NCBI RefSeq assembly: GCF_032854445.1
Contig: NW_027018165.1
Location: 1-64,000 of the forward strand
DNA from: Liolophura sinensis
Lineage: Eukaryota > Mollusca > Polyplacophora > Chitonida > Chitonidae
DNA length: 64,000 nucleotides
Direction of reading: 5' to 3'
Positions within the stretch are counted from its first letter, which is position 1. The number at the start of each line of letters is the position of its first letter. The translations under genes were made by a program, and so were the position numbers. The notes beneath the pieces were generated by a model. The model worked only from the letters and a program-made list of their open reading frames with translations. It did no database searches and was not told where the DNA came from. Of this stretch, positions 38,729-51,621 are shown piece by piece.

Positions 38729-40719
38729 TTACAATGTTCATCTGGTAACTGAACATGCTATTATAATGATTACATTGCTCATCTTGTAACTGAGCACGCT
38801 ATTATACTGATTACAATGTTCATCTTGTAACTGGGCATACTAGTGTAATAATTAAAATATTAATTTTGTAACTGAACATGCTATTATAAAGATTACAATG
38901 TTCACCTTGTAACTGAACATGCTTTTATAATGATTACAATGTTCATCTTGTAATTGAACGTGCTAATATAATGAATACAATGTTTACTTTGTAACTGATG
39001 ATGTTATTATAATGATTACAATATTCATCTTGTAAGTGAATATGCTAATGTAATGATTACAATGTTTATCTTGCAACTGAGCATGCTTGTATACTGATTA
39101 CAATGTTCACCTTGCAACTGATGATGTTTTTATAATGATTACAATGTTCATCTTGTAACTGAACATGCTATTATGTCGATTACAATCTTCATCTTGCAAC
39201 TGAGCATGTTTTTAAAATGATTACTATGTTTACCTTGTAACTGAACATGCTTTTATAATGATTACAATGTTTATCTTGTAAGTCAACGAGCTAATATAAT
39301 GAATACAATGCTTATGTTGTAACTGATGATGTTATTATAATGATTACAATATTCATCTTGTAAGTGAATATGCTAATGTAATGATTACAATGTCCATTTT
39401 GCAACTGAGCATGCTTGTATACTGATTACAATGTTCACTTTAAAACTGTTTACTTTTTATAATGATTACAATGTTCATCTTGTAACTGAACATGCAATTA
39501 TAAGGATTACAATGTTCACTTTGTAACTGAAGATGCTATTACAATGATTACATTGTTCACTTTGTAACTGAGCACATTATTATAATGATTACAATGTTCA
39601 TCTTGTAAGTGAATATGCTATTGTAATGATTACAATGTCCATTTTGCAACTGAGCATGCTTGTATACTGATTACAATTTTGACTTTGCAACTGATGATGT
39701 TTTTATAATGATTACAATGTTCACTTTGAAAGTGAACATGCAATTATAAGGAATACAATGTTCACTTTGTAACTGAACATGCTTTTACAATGATTACATT
39801 GTTCACCTTGTAACTGAGCACATTATTATAATAATTACAATGTTCATCTTGTAAGTGAATATGCTAATGTAATGATTACAATATCCATTTTGCAACTGAG
39901 CATGCTTTTATACTGATTACAATGTTCACCTTGTAACTGATGATGTTTTTATAATGATTACAATGTTCATCTTGTAACTACATATGCTATAATAATGATT
40001 ACAATGTTCATCTTGTAATGAAATATGCTAATATAATGATTGCAATATTCATTTTGTAACTGAGCATGCTATTATATTGATTACAATGGTGATTTTGTAA
40101 CCGTTGACGCTATTATAATGATTACAATGTTTACTTTGTAACTGAACATGCTGTTACAATGATTACAATGTTCATCTTGTAACTGAACATGCTATTATGT
40201 CGATTACAGTCTTCATCTTGTAACTGAAAATGATATTTTAATGATTACAATGTTTATCTTGCAACTGAGCATGCTATTATAATGATTACAATGTTCACTT
40301 CGTAACTGATCATGCTATTTTAACTATTACATTGTTCATCTTGTAACTGGGCATGTTTTTATAATGATTACAATGTTCATCTTGTAACTGAGCACGCTTT
40401 TGTAATGATTACAATGTTCACCTTGTAACTGAGCACATGATTATAATGATTACAATGTTCATCTTGTAACTGAATATGCTATTGTAATGATTACAATGTC
40501 CATTTTGCAACTGAGCATGCTTGTATACTGATTACAATGTTCACCTTGCAACTGATGATGTTTTTATAATGATTACAATGTTCATCTTGTAACTGAACAT
40601 GCAATTATAAGGATTACAATGTTCACTTTGTAACTGAACATGCTATTACAATGATTACAATGCTCATTTTGTAACTGAACATGCTATTATGTCGATTACA
40701 ATCTTCATCTTGTATGTCG
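38729..40719. repeat. 41-bp satellite array, block 8 (1,991 bp, shortened)
   Basis: It has the normal opening through CATACTAGTG and then a jump at about 38,875 to the TATAAAGATTAC region, removing about 20 monomers. The rest follows the standard order into an A cassette. Confidence 0.95.
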
Positions 40720-40731
40720 CTGTGCAACTGA

Positions 40732-41093
40732 GTGAGTGAGTGCTTGGGGTTTAACGTCGTATCTAAACAATTTTTCAGTCATATGACGACGAAGGAATCA
40801 TTAGGGTGCATGCACGTGTAATGTGCCTCCTTGTTGCAGGACGGATTTTCACCGCTCTTTTATTTAGTGCTGCATCACTGAGACGACTTACCGAAGGCAA
40901 GTAAGCCGCCCCGCCCGAGCCATTATGCTGAAACGGGTCAACCAGTCGTTGCACTATACCCTTCATGCTGAACGCCAAACGAGGAAGTTACAACTTCCTC
41001 TTTTAAAGTCTTAGGTGTGACTCGACCAAGGATTGATCCTGGATCTACCGGTCCCGAAGCGGACGCTCTACCAACTGTGCTATCCGGGCCGGT
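40732..41093 (-). mobile_element. tRNA-derived SINE, copy 9 (class A, 362 bp)
   Basis: The direct repeats are at 40720-40731 and 41094-41105. By eye its body is the same as copies 3, 11 and 12. Confidence 0.9.
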
Positions 41094-41105
41094 CTGTGCA
41101 ACTGA

Positions 41106-41988
41106 CGATCAGATAACATTTATCTGTAAAGACATGTATGTCTCTGCGCCATTTACTGTACCTATGTCTTTCACTTCAGGCAAACCTTAGTCCTCCCATA
41201 CATAACCCCACCTGACAAGGCTCCTACTCAGGCTATTTTATTTCCTAGTGAAAGGAAGGCTTTAAGCAAACATGTCTGTACATATAATATTAGTGGAGCG
41301 AGTTTTCAGTAATCCACAATTAACATATAACAGACCTATCAAAACCCTCACAGAATCCAAACGAAGTCCACCGTAAGCACTCTGGAAAAAACATATTAGG
41401 AGCTCAAGTACGTCTATATCGCATTTGTTATTTCATTTCTAACATGATGAGATCACAGAGCTGTTAGATTTATCTGTCAAAACCGTTAGTTTAATAAGTT
41501 ACATATTTGTCCTGAAAGAAAGAGACAAAGTTATTGATCTCATTAACGTACGTGTACCTGCCGACGAGCATCAGTTACCATTGTCAGCAAGACTAGTCCC
41601 GATATAGAAGAACCGTAGAGAAAACCATCAAAGAATTGGGGTCGAATTTTCTGATCTTATTGCAGTCAGATTAATTTCACAGATATCGTATTCTACACAT
41701 TTGGCCCATTGCCAGTACGCTGCAAATAGGGGTGCGAAACAATGCATGTATTTTTCATTGAGGAATGAAGAAAATGGTTTTTAAAAAGGACAAACTTAAG
41801 TTCTCTTAAATATGCATACCTGTAGTTTCCGTTTTGAAAGGCTAAACAGTCTAACAAAGGGCCATTTGACTTAAGAACATGCCTATTACAATATTACATG
41901 TAATTAACATAAATACGATATGATGGCGTTTAGTTAAACTAAGGTGAATAAACCAGAGTTTGGAAGCGATTTATTCTAAAAATAATTC
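41106..41988. repeat. Unrecognised 883-bp spacer, copy 9 (subtype 1)
   Basis: It has A-type 5' markers, GTTAGATTTATC, and GAATAAACCAGAG near the end, shared only with copy 11. A compensating change in the A/T run (GGTTTTTAAAAAGG) leaves the length at 883 bp. Confidence 0.85.
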
Positions 41989-44801
41989 TTACAATGTTCA
42001 TCTGGTAACTGAACATGCTATTATAATGATTCCATTGCTCATCTTGTAACTGAGCACGCTATTATACTGATTACAATGTTCATCTTGTAACTGGGCATAC
42101 TAGTGTAATAATTAAAATATTAATTTTGTAACTGAGCATGCTATTACAATGATTACAATGTTCATCTTGTAACTGAACATGCTATTATTATGATTAGAAT
42201 GTTCATCTTGTAACTGAGCATGCTATTATACGAATTACAATTTTCATCTTGTAATTGAGCATGCTATTATAATGATTACATTGCTCATCTTGTATTTGAG
42301 CATGCTATTTTAACTATTACAATGTTCATCTTGTAACTGATGATGTTATTATAATGATTACAATGTTCACCTTGTTACTGAGCACGCTATTGTAATGATT
42401 TCAATGTTCTCCTTGTAACTGAGCACATTATTATAATGATTGCAATGTTCATCTTGTAACTGAATATGCTATTGCAATGATTACAATGTCCATTTTGCAA
42501 CTGAGCATGCTTGTATACTGATTACAATGTTCACCTAGGAACTGATGATGTTTTTATAATGATAACAACGTTCATCTTGTAACTGAACATGCAATTATAA
42601 GGATTACAATGTTCACTTTGTAACTGAACATGCTATTACAATGATTACAATGTTCATCTTGTAACTGAACATGCTATTATGTCGATTACAATCTTTATCT
42701 TGCAACTGAGCATGATATTATAATGATTACAATGTTTTTCTTGTAATTGAACGTGCTAATATATTGAATACAATGTTCATTTTGTAACTGATGATGTTAT
42801 TATAATGATTACAATATTCATCTTGTAACTAAATATGCTTATGTAATGATTACAATGTCCATTTTGCAACTGAGCATGCTTTTATACTTACAATGTCCAC
42901 CTTGTAACTGAACATGCTATTATAATGATTAGAATGTTCATCTTGTAACTGAGCATGATTTTATAAAGATTACAATGTTCACCTTGTAACTGAACATGCT
43001 TTTATAATGATTACAATGTTCATCTTGTAATTGAACGTGCTAATATAATGAATACAATGTTTACTTTGTAACTGATGATGTTATTATAATGATTACAATA
43101 TTCATCTTGTAAGTGAATATGCTAATGTAATGATTACAATGTTTATCTTGCAACTGAGCATGCTTGTATACTGATTACAATGTTCACCTTGCAACTGATG
43201 ATGTTTTTATAATGATTACAATGTTCATCTTAAAACTGAACATGCTATTATGTCGATTACAATCTTCATCTTGCAACTGAGCATGTTTTTAAAATGATTA
43301 CTATGTTCACCTTGTAACTGAACATGCTTTTATAATGATTACAATGTCTATCTTGTAAGTGAACGAGCTAATATAATGAATACAATGCTTATGTTGTAAC
43401 TGATGATGTTATTATAATGATTACAATATTCATCTTGTAAGTGAATATGCTAATGTAATGATTACAATGTCCATTTTGCAACTGAGCATGCTTGTATACT
43501 GATTACAATGTTCACCTTGTAACTGTTTATGTTTTTATAATGATTACAATGTTCATCTTATAACTGAACATGCAATTATAAGGATTACAATGTTCACTTT
43601 GTAACTGAACATGCTATTACAATGATTACATGGTTCACCTTGTAACTGAGCGCATTATTATAATGATTACAATGTTCATCTTGTAACTGAATATGCTATT
43701 GTAATGATTACAATGTCCATTTTGCAACTGAGCATGCTTGTATACTGATTACAATGTTCACCTTGCAACTGCTGATGTTTTTATAATGATTACAATGTTC
43801 ACTTTGTAACTGAACATGCAATTATAAGGATTACAATGTTCACTTTGTAACTGAACATGCTATTACAATGATTACATTGTTCACCTTGTAACTGAGCACA
43901 TTATTATAATGATTACAATGTTCATCTTGTAAGTGAATAAGGTAATGTAATGATTACAATATCCATTTTGCAACTGAGCATGCTTTTATACTGATTACAA
44001 TGTTCACCTTGTAACTGATGATGTTTTTATAATGATTAAAATGTTCATCTTGTAACTACATATGCTATAATAATGATTACAATGTTCATCTTGTAACTAC
44101 ATATGCTAATATAATAATTGCAATATTCATTTTGTAACTGAGCATGCTATTATATTGATTACAATGGTGATTTTGTAACCGTTGACGCTATTATAATGAT
44201 TACAATGTTTACTTTGTAACTGAACATGCTATTACAATGATTAAAATGTTCATCTTGTAACTGAACATGCTATTATGTCGATTACAATCTTCATCTTGTA
44301 ACTGAAAATGATATTATAATGATTACAATGTTTATCTTGCAACTGAGCATGCTATTATAATGATTACAATGTTCACTTCGTAACTGATCATGCTATTTTA
44401 ACTTTTACAATGTTCATCTTGTAACTGGGCATGTTTTTATAATGATTACAATGTTCATCTTGTAACTGAGCACGCTATTGTAATGATTACAATGTTCACC
44501 TTGTAACTGAGCACATGATTATAATGATTACAATGTTCATCTTGTAACTGAATATGCTATTGTAATGATTACAATGTCCATTTTGCAACTGAGCATGCTT
44601 GTATACTGATTACAATGTTCACCTTGCAGCTGATGATGTTTTTATAATGATTACAATGTTCATCTTGTAACTGAACATGCAATTATAAGGATTACAATGT
44701 TCACTTTGTAACTTAACATGCTATTACAATGATTACAATGTTCATTTTGTAACTGAACATGCTATTATGTCGATTACAATCTTCATCTTGTATGTATGTC
44801 G
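41989..44801. repeat. 41-bp satellite array, block 9 (2,813 bp)
   Basis: It matches blocks 1, 3 and 5 within 3 bp in length, but with different monomer variants near the start (TATTATTATGATTAG at about 42,184; GATGATGTTATT at about 42,340). Several private variants (GTGAATAAGG, CTTAAAACTG, GTTTTTCTTG) are shared with block 7, so the two exchanged sequence. Confidence 0.96.
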
Positions 44802-44813
44802 CTGTGCAACTGA

Positions 44814-45179
44814 GTGAGTGAGTGAGTGCTTGGGGTTTAACGTCGTACTCAAGAATTTTTCAGTCATATGACGACGAAGGAATCATTAGGGTGCATGCAC
44901 GTTTAATGTGCCTCCTTGTTGCAGGACGGATTTTCACCGCTCTTTTATTTAGTGCTGCATCACTGAGACGACTTACCGAAGGCAAGTAAGCCGCCCCGCC
45001 CGAGCCATTATACTGAAACGGGTCAACCAGTCGTTGCACTATCCCCCTTCATGCTGAACGCCAAACGAGGAAGTCACAACTTCCTCTTTTAAAGTCTTAG
45101 GTGTGACTCGACCAAGGATTGATCCTGGATCTACCGGTCCCGAAGCGGACGCTCTACCAACTGTGCTATCCGGGCCGGT
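44814..45179 (-). mobile_element. tRNA-derived SINE, copy 10 (class C, 366 bp)
   Basis: The direct repeats are at 44802-44813 and 45180-45191. A private change is CAAGAATTTTTC near 44,850. It has the C-class tail and junction. It takes the place that a B cassette holds in units 1 and 2. Confidence 0.9.
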
Positions 45180-45191
45180 CTGTGCAACTGA

Positions 45192-46074
45192 CGATCAGAT
45201 AACATTTATCTGTAAAGACATGTATGTCTCTGCGCCATTTACTGTACCTATGTCTTTCACTTCAGGCAAACCTTAGTCCTCCCATACATAACCCCACCTG
45301 ACAAGGCTCCTACTCAGGCTATTTTATTTCCTAGTGAAAGGAAGGCTTTAAGCATACATGTTTGTATATATAATGTTAGTGGAGCGAGTTTTCAGTAATC
45401 CACAATTAACATATAACAGACCTATCAAAACCCTCACAGAATCCAAACGAAGTCCACCGTAAGCACTCTGGAAAAAACATATTAGGAGCTCAAGTACGTC
45501 TATATCGCATTTTTTATTTCATTTCTAACATGATGAGATCACAGAGCTGTTACATTTATCTGTCAAAACCGTTAGTTTAATAAGTTACATATTTGTCCTG
45601 AAAGAAAGAGACAAAGTTATTGATCTCATTAACGTACGTGTACCTGCCGACGAGCATGAGTTACCATTGTCAGCAAGACTAGTCCCGATATAGAAGAACC
45701 GTAGAGAAAACCATCAAAGAATTGGGGTCGAATTTTCTGATCTTATTGCAGTCAGATTAATTTCACAGATATCGTATTCTACACATTTGGCCCATTGCCA
45801 GTACGCTGCAAATAGGGGTGCGAAACAATGCATGTATTTTTCATTGAGGAATGAAGAAAATGGTTTTAAAAAAGGACAAACTTAAGTTCTCTTAAATATG
45901 CATACCTGTAGTTTCCGTTTTGAAAGGCTAAACAGTCTAACAAAGGGCCACTTGACTTAAGAACATGCCTATTACAATATTACATGTAATTAACATAAAT
46001 ACGATATGATGGCGTTTAGTTAAACTAAGGTGAATATACCAGAGTTTGGAAGCGATTTATTCTAAAAATAATTC
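45192..46074. repeat. Unrecognised 883-bp spacer, copy 10 (B/C 5' part, subtype-1 3' part)
   Basis: It is close to copy 7 throughout. It keeps GTTACATTTATC although its neighbours 8, 9, 11 and 12 have GTTAGATTT. Nothing coding seen. Confidence 0.85.
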
Positions 46075-49000
46075 TTACAATGTTCATCTGGTAACTGAAC
46101 ATGCTATTATAATGATTACATTGCTCATCTTGTAACTGAGCACGCTATTATACTGATTACAATGTTCATCTTGTAACTGGGCATACTAGTGTAATAATTA
46201 AAATATTAATTTTGTAACTGAGCATGCTATTATACTGATTACAATGTTCATCTTGTAACTGAACATGCCATTATAATGATTACAATGTTCATGTTGTAAC
46301 TGAGCATGCTATTATACGAATTACAATTTTCATCTTGTAATTGAGCATGCTATTATAATGATTACATTGCTCATCTTGTATTTGAGCATGCTATTTTAAC
46401 TATTACAATGTTCATCTTGTAACTGGGCATGTTTTTAATGATTACAATGTTCACCTTGTAACTGAGCACGCTATTGTAATAATTTCAATGTTCTCCTTGT
46501 AACTGAGCACATTATTATAATGATTGCAATGTTCATCTTGTAACTGAATATGCTATTGCAATGATTACAATGTCCATTTTGCAACTGAGCATGCTTGTAT
46601 ACTAATTACAATGTTCACCTAAAAACTGATGATGTTTTTATAATGATTACAACGTTCATCTTGTAACTGAACATGCAATTATAAGGATTACAATGTTCAC
46701 TTTGTAACTGAACATGCTATTACAATGATTACAATGTTCATCTTGTAACTGAACATGCTATTATGTCGATTACAATCTTTATCTTGCAACTGAGCATGAT
46801 AATATAATGATTACAATGTTCATCTTGTAATTGAACGTGCTAATATAATGAATACAATGTTCATTTTGTAACTGATGATGTTTATATAATGATTACAATA
46901 TTCATCTTGTAACTAAATATGCTTATGTATTGATTACAGTGTCCATTTTGCAACTGAGCATGCTTTTATACTTACAATGTCCACCTTGTAACTGAGCATG
47001 TTTTTATAAAGATTACAATGTTCACCTTGTAACTGAACATGCTTTTATAATGATTACAATGTTCATCTTGTAATTGAACGTGCTAATATAATGAATACAA
47101 TGTTTACTTTGTAACTGATGATGTTATTATAATGATTACAATATTCATCTTGTAAGTGAATATGCTAATGTAATGATTACAATGTCCATTTTGCAACTGA
47201 GCATGCTTGTATACTGATTACAATGTTCACCTTGTAACTGTTTATGTTTTTATAATGATTACAATGTTCATCTTCTAACTGAACATGCAATTATAAGGAT
47301 TACAATGTTCACTTTGTAACTGAACATGCTATTACAATGATTACATTGTTCACCTTGTAACTGAGCGCATTATTATAATGATTACAATGTTCATCTTGTA
47401 ACTGAATATCCTATTGTAATGATTACAATGTCCATTTTGCAACTGAGGATGCTTGTATACTGATTACAATGTTCACCTTGCAACTGATGATGTTTTTAGA
47501 ATGATTACAATGTTCACTTTGTAACTGAACATGCAATTATAAGGATTACAATGTTCACTTTGTAACTGAACATGCTATTACAATGATTACATTGTTCACC
47601 TTGTAACTGAGCACATTATTATAATGATTACAATGTTCATCTTGTAAGTGAATATGCTAATGTAATGATTACAATATCCATTTTGCAACTGAGCATGCTT
47701 TTATACTGATTACAATGTTCACCTTGTAACTGATGATGTTTTTATAATGATTAAAATGTTCATCTTGTAACTACATATGCTATAATAATGATTACAATGT
47801 TTATCTGGTAACTACATATGCTAATATAATAATTGCAATATTCATTTTGTAACTGAGCATGCTATTATATTGATTACAATGGTGATTTTGTAACCGTTGA
47901 CGCTATTATAATGATTACAATGTTTACTTTGTAACTGAACATGCTATTACAATGATTACAATGTTCATCTTGTAACTGAACATGCTATTATGTCGATTAC
48001 AATCTTCATCTTGTAACTGAAAATAATATTATAATGATTACAATGTTTACCTTGCAACTGAGCATGCTATTATAATGATTACATTGCTCATCTTGTATTT
48101 GAGCATGCTATTTTAACTATTACAATGTTCATCTTGTAACTGGGCATGTTTTTATAATGATTACAATGTTCACCTTGTAACTGAGCACGCTATTGTAATG
48201 ATTTCAATGTTCTCCTTGTAACTGAGCACATTATTATAATGATTGCAATGTTCATCTTGTAACTGAATATGCTATTGCAATGATTACAATGTCCATTTTG
48301 CAACTGAGCATGCTTGTATACTGATTACAATGTTCACCTAGGAACTGATGATGTTTTTATAATGATAACAACGTTCATCTTGTAACTGAACATGCAATTA
48401 TAAGGATTACAATGTTCACTTTGTAACTGAACATGCTATTACAATGATTACAATGTTCATCTTGTAACTGAACATGCTATTATGTCGATTACAATCTTTA
48501 TCTTGCAACTGAGCATGATATTATAATGATTACAATGTTCATCTTGTAATTGAACGTGCTAATATATTGAATACAATGTTCATTTTGTAACTGATGATGT
48601 TATTATAATGATTACAATATTCATCTTGTAACTGAATATGCTTATGTAATGATTACAATGTCCATTTTGCAACTGAGCATGCTTTTATACTTACAATGTC
48701 CACCTTGTAACTGAACATGCTATTATAATGATTAGAATGTTCATCTTGTAACTGAGCATGATTTTATAAAGATTACAATGTTCACCTTGTAACTGAACAT
48801 GCTTTTATAATGATTACAATGTTCATCTTGTAATTGAACGTGCTAATATAATGAATACAATGTTTACTTTGTAACTGATGATGTTATTATAATGATTACA
48901 ATATTCATCTTGTAAGTGAATATGCTAATGTAATGATTACAATGTTTATCTTGCAACTGAGCATGCTTGTATACTGATTACAATTTTCACCTTGCAACTG

Positions 49001-50352
49001 ATGATGTTTTTATAATGATTACAATGTTCATCTTGTAACTGAACATGCTATTATGTCGATTACAATCTTCATCTTGCAACTGAGCATGTTTTTAAAATGA
49101 TTACTATGTTCACCTTGTAACTGAACATGCTTTTATAATGATTACAATGTTTATCTTGTAAGTCAACGAGCTAATATAATGAATACAATGCTTATGTTGT
49201 AACTGATGATGTTATTATAATAATTACAATATTCATCTTGTAAGTGAATATGCTAATGTAATGATTACAATGTCCATTTTGCAACTGAGCATGCTTGTAT
49301 ACTGATTACAATGTTCACCTTGAAACTGTTTACTTTTTATAATGATTACAATGTTCATCTTGTAACTGAACATGCAATTATAAGGAATACAATGTTCACT
49401 TTGTAACTGAACATGCTTTTACAATGATTACATTGTTCACCTTGTAACTGAGCACATTATTATAATAATTACAATGTTCATCTTGTAAGTGAATATGCTA
49501 ATGTAATGATTACAATATCCATTTTGCAACTGAGCATGCTTTTATACTGATTACAATGTTCACTTGTAACTGATGATGTTTTTATAATGATTACAATGTT
49601 CATCTTGTAACTACATATGCTATAATAATGATTACAATGTTCATCTTGTAATGAAATATGCTAATATAATGATTGAAATATTCATTTTGTAACTGAGCAT
49701 GCTATTATATTGATTACAATGGTGAATTTGTAACCGTTGACGCTATTATAATGATTACAATGTTTACTTTGTAACTGAACATGCTATTACAATGATTACA
49801 ATGTTCATCTTGTAACTGAACATGCTATTATGTCGATTACAGTCTTCATCTTGTAACTGAAAATGATATTTTAATGATTACAATGTTTATCTTGCAACTG
49901 AGCATGCTATTATAATGATTACAATGTTCACTTCGTAACTGATCATGCTATTTTAACTATTACATTGTTCATCTTGTAACTGGGCATGTTTTTATAATGA
50001 TTACAATGTTCATCTTGTAACTGAGCACGCTTTTGTAATGATTACAATGTTCACCTTGTAACTGAGCACATGATTATAATGATTACAATGTTCATCTTGT
50101 AACTGAATATGCTATTGTAATGATTACAATGTCCATTTTGCAACTGAGCATGCTTGTATACTGATTACAATGTTCACCTTGCAACTGATGATGTTTTTAT
50201 AATGATTACAATGTTCATCTTGTAACTGAACATGCAATTATAAGGATTATAATGTTCACTTTGTAACTTAACATGCTATTACAATGATTACAATGCTCAT
50301 TTTGTAACTGAACATGCTATTATGTCGATTACAATCTTCATCTTGTATGTCG
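46075..50352. repeat. 41-bp satellite array, block 10 (4,278 bp, six monomers deleted)
   Basis: It is a long block with landmarks at 46616 (here CACCTAAAAACTG) and 48335, a 1,719-bp step. Near 49,385 the array passes from GCAATTATAAGG straight to AATACAATG, skipping six monomers (about 246 bp) present in blocks 2 and 4. Confidence 0.96.
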
Positions 50353-50364
50353 CTGTGCAACTGA

Positions 50365-50726
50365 GTGAGTGAGTGCTTGGGGTTTAACGTCGTATCTAAA
50401 CAATTTTTCAGTCATATGACGACGAAGGAATCATTAGGGTGCATGCACGTGTAATGTGCCTCCTTGTTGCAGGACGGATTTTCACCGCTCTTTTATTTAG
50501 TGCTGCATCACTGAGACGACTTACCGAAGGCAAGTAAGCCGCCCCGCCCGAGCCATTATGCTGAAACGGGTCAACCAGTCGTTGCACTATACCCTTCATG
50601 CTGAACGCCAAACGAGGAAGTTACAACTTCCTCTTTTAAAGTCTTAGGTGTGACTCGACCAAGGATTGATCCTGGATCTACCGGTCCCGAAGCGGACGCT
50701 CTACCAACTGTGCTATCCGGGCCGGT
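50365..50726 (-). mobile_element. tRNA-derived SINE, copy 11 (class A, 362 bp)
   Basis: The direct repeats are at 50353-50364 and 50727-50738. It is a standard class A copy. It heads the only full unit without a second cassette. Confidence 0.9.
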
Positions 50727-50738
50727 CTGTGCAACTGA

Positions 50739-51621
50739 CGATCAGATAACATTTATCTGTAAAGACATGTATGTCTCTGCGCCATTTACTGTACCTATGT
50801 CTTTCACTTCAGGCAAACCTTAGTCCTCCCATACATAACCCCACCTGACAAGGCTCCTACTCAGGCTATTTTATTTCCTAGTGAAAGGAAGGCTTTAAGC
50901 AAACATGTCTGTACATATAATATTAGTGGAGCGAGTTTTCAGTAATCCACAATTAACATATAACAGACCTATCAAAACCCTCACAGAATCCAAACGAAGT
51001 CCACCGTAAGCACTCTGGAAAAAACATATTAGGAGCTCAAGTACGTCTATATCGCATTTGTTATTTCATTTCTAACATGATGAGATCACAGAGCTGTTAG
51101 ATTTATCTGTCAAAACCGTTAGTTTAATAAGTTACATATTTGTCCTGAAAGAAAGAGACAAAGTTATTGATCTCATTAACGTACGTGTACCTGCCGACGA
51201 GCATCAGTTACCATTGTCAGCAAGACTAGTCCCGATATAGAAGAACCGCAGAGAAAACCATCAAAGAATTGGGGTTGAATTTTCTGATCTTATTGCAGTC
51301 AGATTAATTTCACAGATATCGTATTCTACACATTTGGCCCATTGCCAGTACGCTGCAAATAGGGGTGCGAAACAATGCATGTATTTTTCATTGAGGAATG
51401 AAGAAAATGGTTTTAAAAAAGGACAAACTTAAGTTCTCTTAAATATGCATACCTGTAGTTTCCGTTTTGAAAGGCTAAACAGTCTAACAAAGGGCCATTT
51501 GACTTAAGAACATGCCTATTACAATATTACATGTAATTAACATAAATACGATATGATGGCGTTTAGTTAAACTAAGGTGAATAAACCAGAGTTTGGAAGC
51601 GATTTATTCTAAAAATAATTC
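50739..51621. repeat. Unrecognised 883-bp spacer, copy 11 (subtype 1)
   Basis: It is a sister of copy 9 by GTTAGATTTATC and GAATAAACCAGAG. A private change is GGGGTTGAATTTT near 51,274. Confidence 0.85.

Larger units (their letters stand above)
23482..40719. repeat. Rearranged compound higher-order unit 3 (17,238 bp)
   Basis: This stretch begins like units 1 and 2 (A cassette, 2,816-bp block, B cassette) but then carries two C-class cassettes (7 and 8) before the next A cassette. Its intervals are irregular: 4,085, 3,471, 6,418 and 3,264 bp. Against the 4,085-bp basic unit these are close to -15, +57 and -20 monomers. I read it as two units joined by unequal exchange and then changed by internal deletion and duplication. 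Confidence 0.8.
40720..50352. repeat. Higher-order repeat unit 4 (A-C form, 9,633 bp)
   Basis: The unit holds an A cassette, a 2,813-bp block, a C cassette and a 4,278-bp block. The plan is that of units 1 and 2 with a C in place of the B cassette. The second block lacks six monomers near 49,385, which accounts for most of its shorter length. Confidence 0.88.
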